A stretch of 62,756 nt of DNA from Thiomicrorhabdus sp034722175 (GTDB taxonomy: Bacteria; Pseudomonadota; Gammaproteobacteria; Thiomicrospirales; Thiomicrospiraceae), in contig JAYENR010000072.1 in the NCBI GenBank assembly GCA_034722175.1, positions 1 through 62,756 of the forward strand, written 5' to 3'. The position numbers were made by a program, and so were the translations under genes. Shown in pieces: positions 62,720 through 62,756 of the stretch. A model generated the notes under the pieces. That model was given only the letters and a program-made list of their open reading frames with translations. It did no database searches and had not been told where the DNA came from. Position 1 is the stretch's first letter. Every line of letters begins with the position of its first letter.

Positions 62720-62756
62720 CAGATACCGTGTTTAAACCACAAGGTCAAGCACGGAT
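62720..62756 (-). repeat. 37-bp repeat, copy 2 (IS110 end), inverted
   Basis: Reverse complement of 83-119, identical over 37 bp. The minus strand reads the last codons I-R-A-stop of the IS110-type transposase at 62745-62756, running off the window edge. Confidence 0.85.

Noticed and set aside
1..62756. tRNA, rRNA, prophage or defence islands
   Set aside because: None could be recognised by reading; a covariance-model search would be needed to exclude small RNAs.

Overview
The window is a gammaproteobacterial chromosome segment that spans the replication origin. It carries the classic origin-proximal blocks: mnmG-rsmG-parA-parB, the whole F1Fo ATP synthase operon, glmU, rpmH-rnpA-yidC-mnmE, dnaA-dnaN-recF-gyrB, polA and hemF. 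A stand-alone phosphoribulokinase next to gyrB points to a Calvin-cycle autotroph. Together with the AT-rich composition, a periplasmic thioredoxin-like protein and a TauE/SafE exporter, this suggests a sulfur-oxidising chemolithoautotroph of the Thiomicrospira/Hydrogenovibrio/Thiomicrorhabdus group. That placement is an inference; no rRNA or marker phylogeny was possible.

Layout. 1-94 is the 3' end of an IS110-type transposase. 175-4236 holds a Cdd1-type protein, rluF, a divergent pair of unknown genes, ubiA and a small coupled gene. 4255-13109 (minus) is glmU followed, upstream, by atpZ-I-B-E-F-H-A-G-D-C. 13351-17761 (minus) is parB, parA, rsmG and mnmG, with a 161-bp MITE on each side of rsmG-mnmG. 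18070-29554 is a mixed region: lipoprotein, truncated haemoglobin, queF with a small downstream gene, a NIT-HAMP-GGDEF-EAL regulator, a thioredoxin-like protein, a Na/Pi cotransporter, a CHAD protein, yigZ and a histidine phosphatase. 29594-33762 is an RND efflux pair. A near-perfect parS site lies at 33815-33830. 33884-37979 is mnmE, an unknown gene, yidC, rnpA and rpmH. oriC is at 39107-39455, followed by dnaA, dnaN, fieF, recF, hsp20 (opposite strand), gyrB and prk. 48746-62653 holds three outer-membrane proteins, hslR-hemF, a DUF4197/M48 pair, a frameshifted large lipoprotein gene, DUF3581, tsaC, thrB and polA. The last bases are another copy of the IS110 transposase end, inverted relative to the first.

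Beyond the genes, four non-coding patterns stand out. (1) The octamer palindrome CAGGCCTG occurs about 20 times, far above chance, and every intergenic copy sits within about 80 nt downstream of a stop codon. (2) Four copies of one MITE with IS5-like ends (GAGACCTTTGCAC) are present, three with clear 3-bp target duplications. (3) A 13-bp perfect inverted repeat with nested stems sits directly before the dnaA ribosome binding site, downstream of four co-oriented DnaA boxes. (4) A seven-copy AAATC repeat lies in the hsp20 promoter region.

No tRNA, rRNA, CRISPR array, prophage or obvious defence system was seen. I did not find a complete new multi-gene system; the strongest candidate for something undescribed is the CAGGCCTG family.
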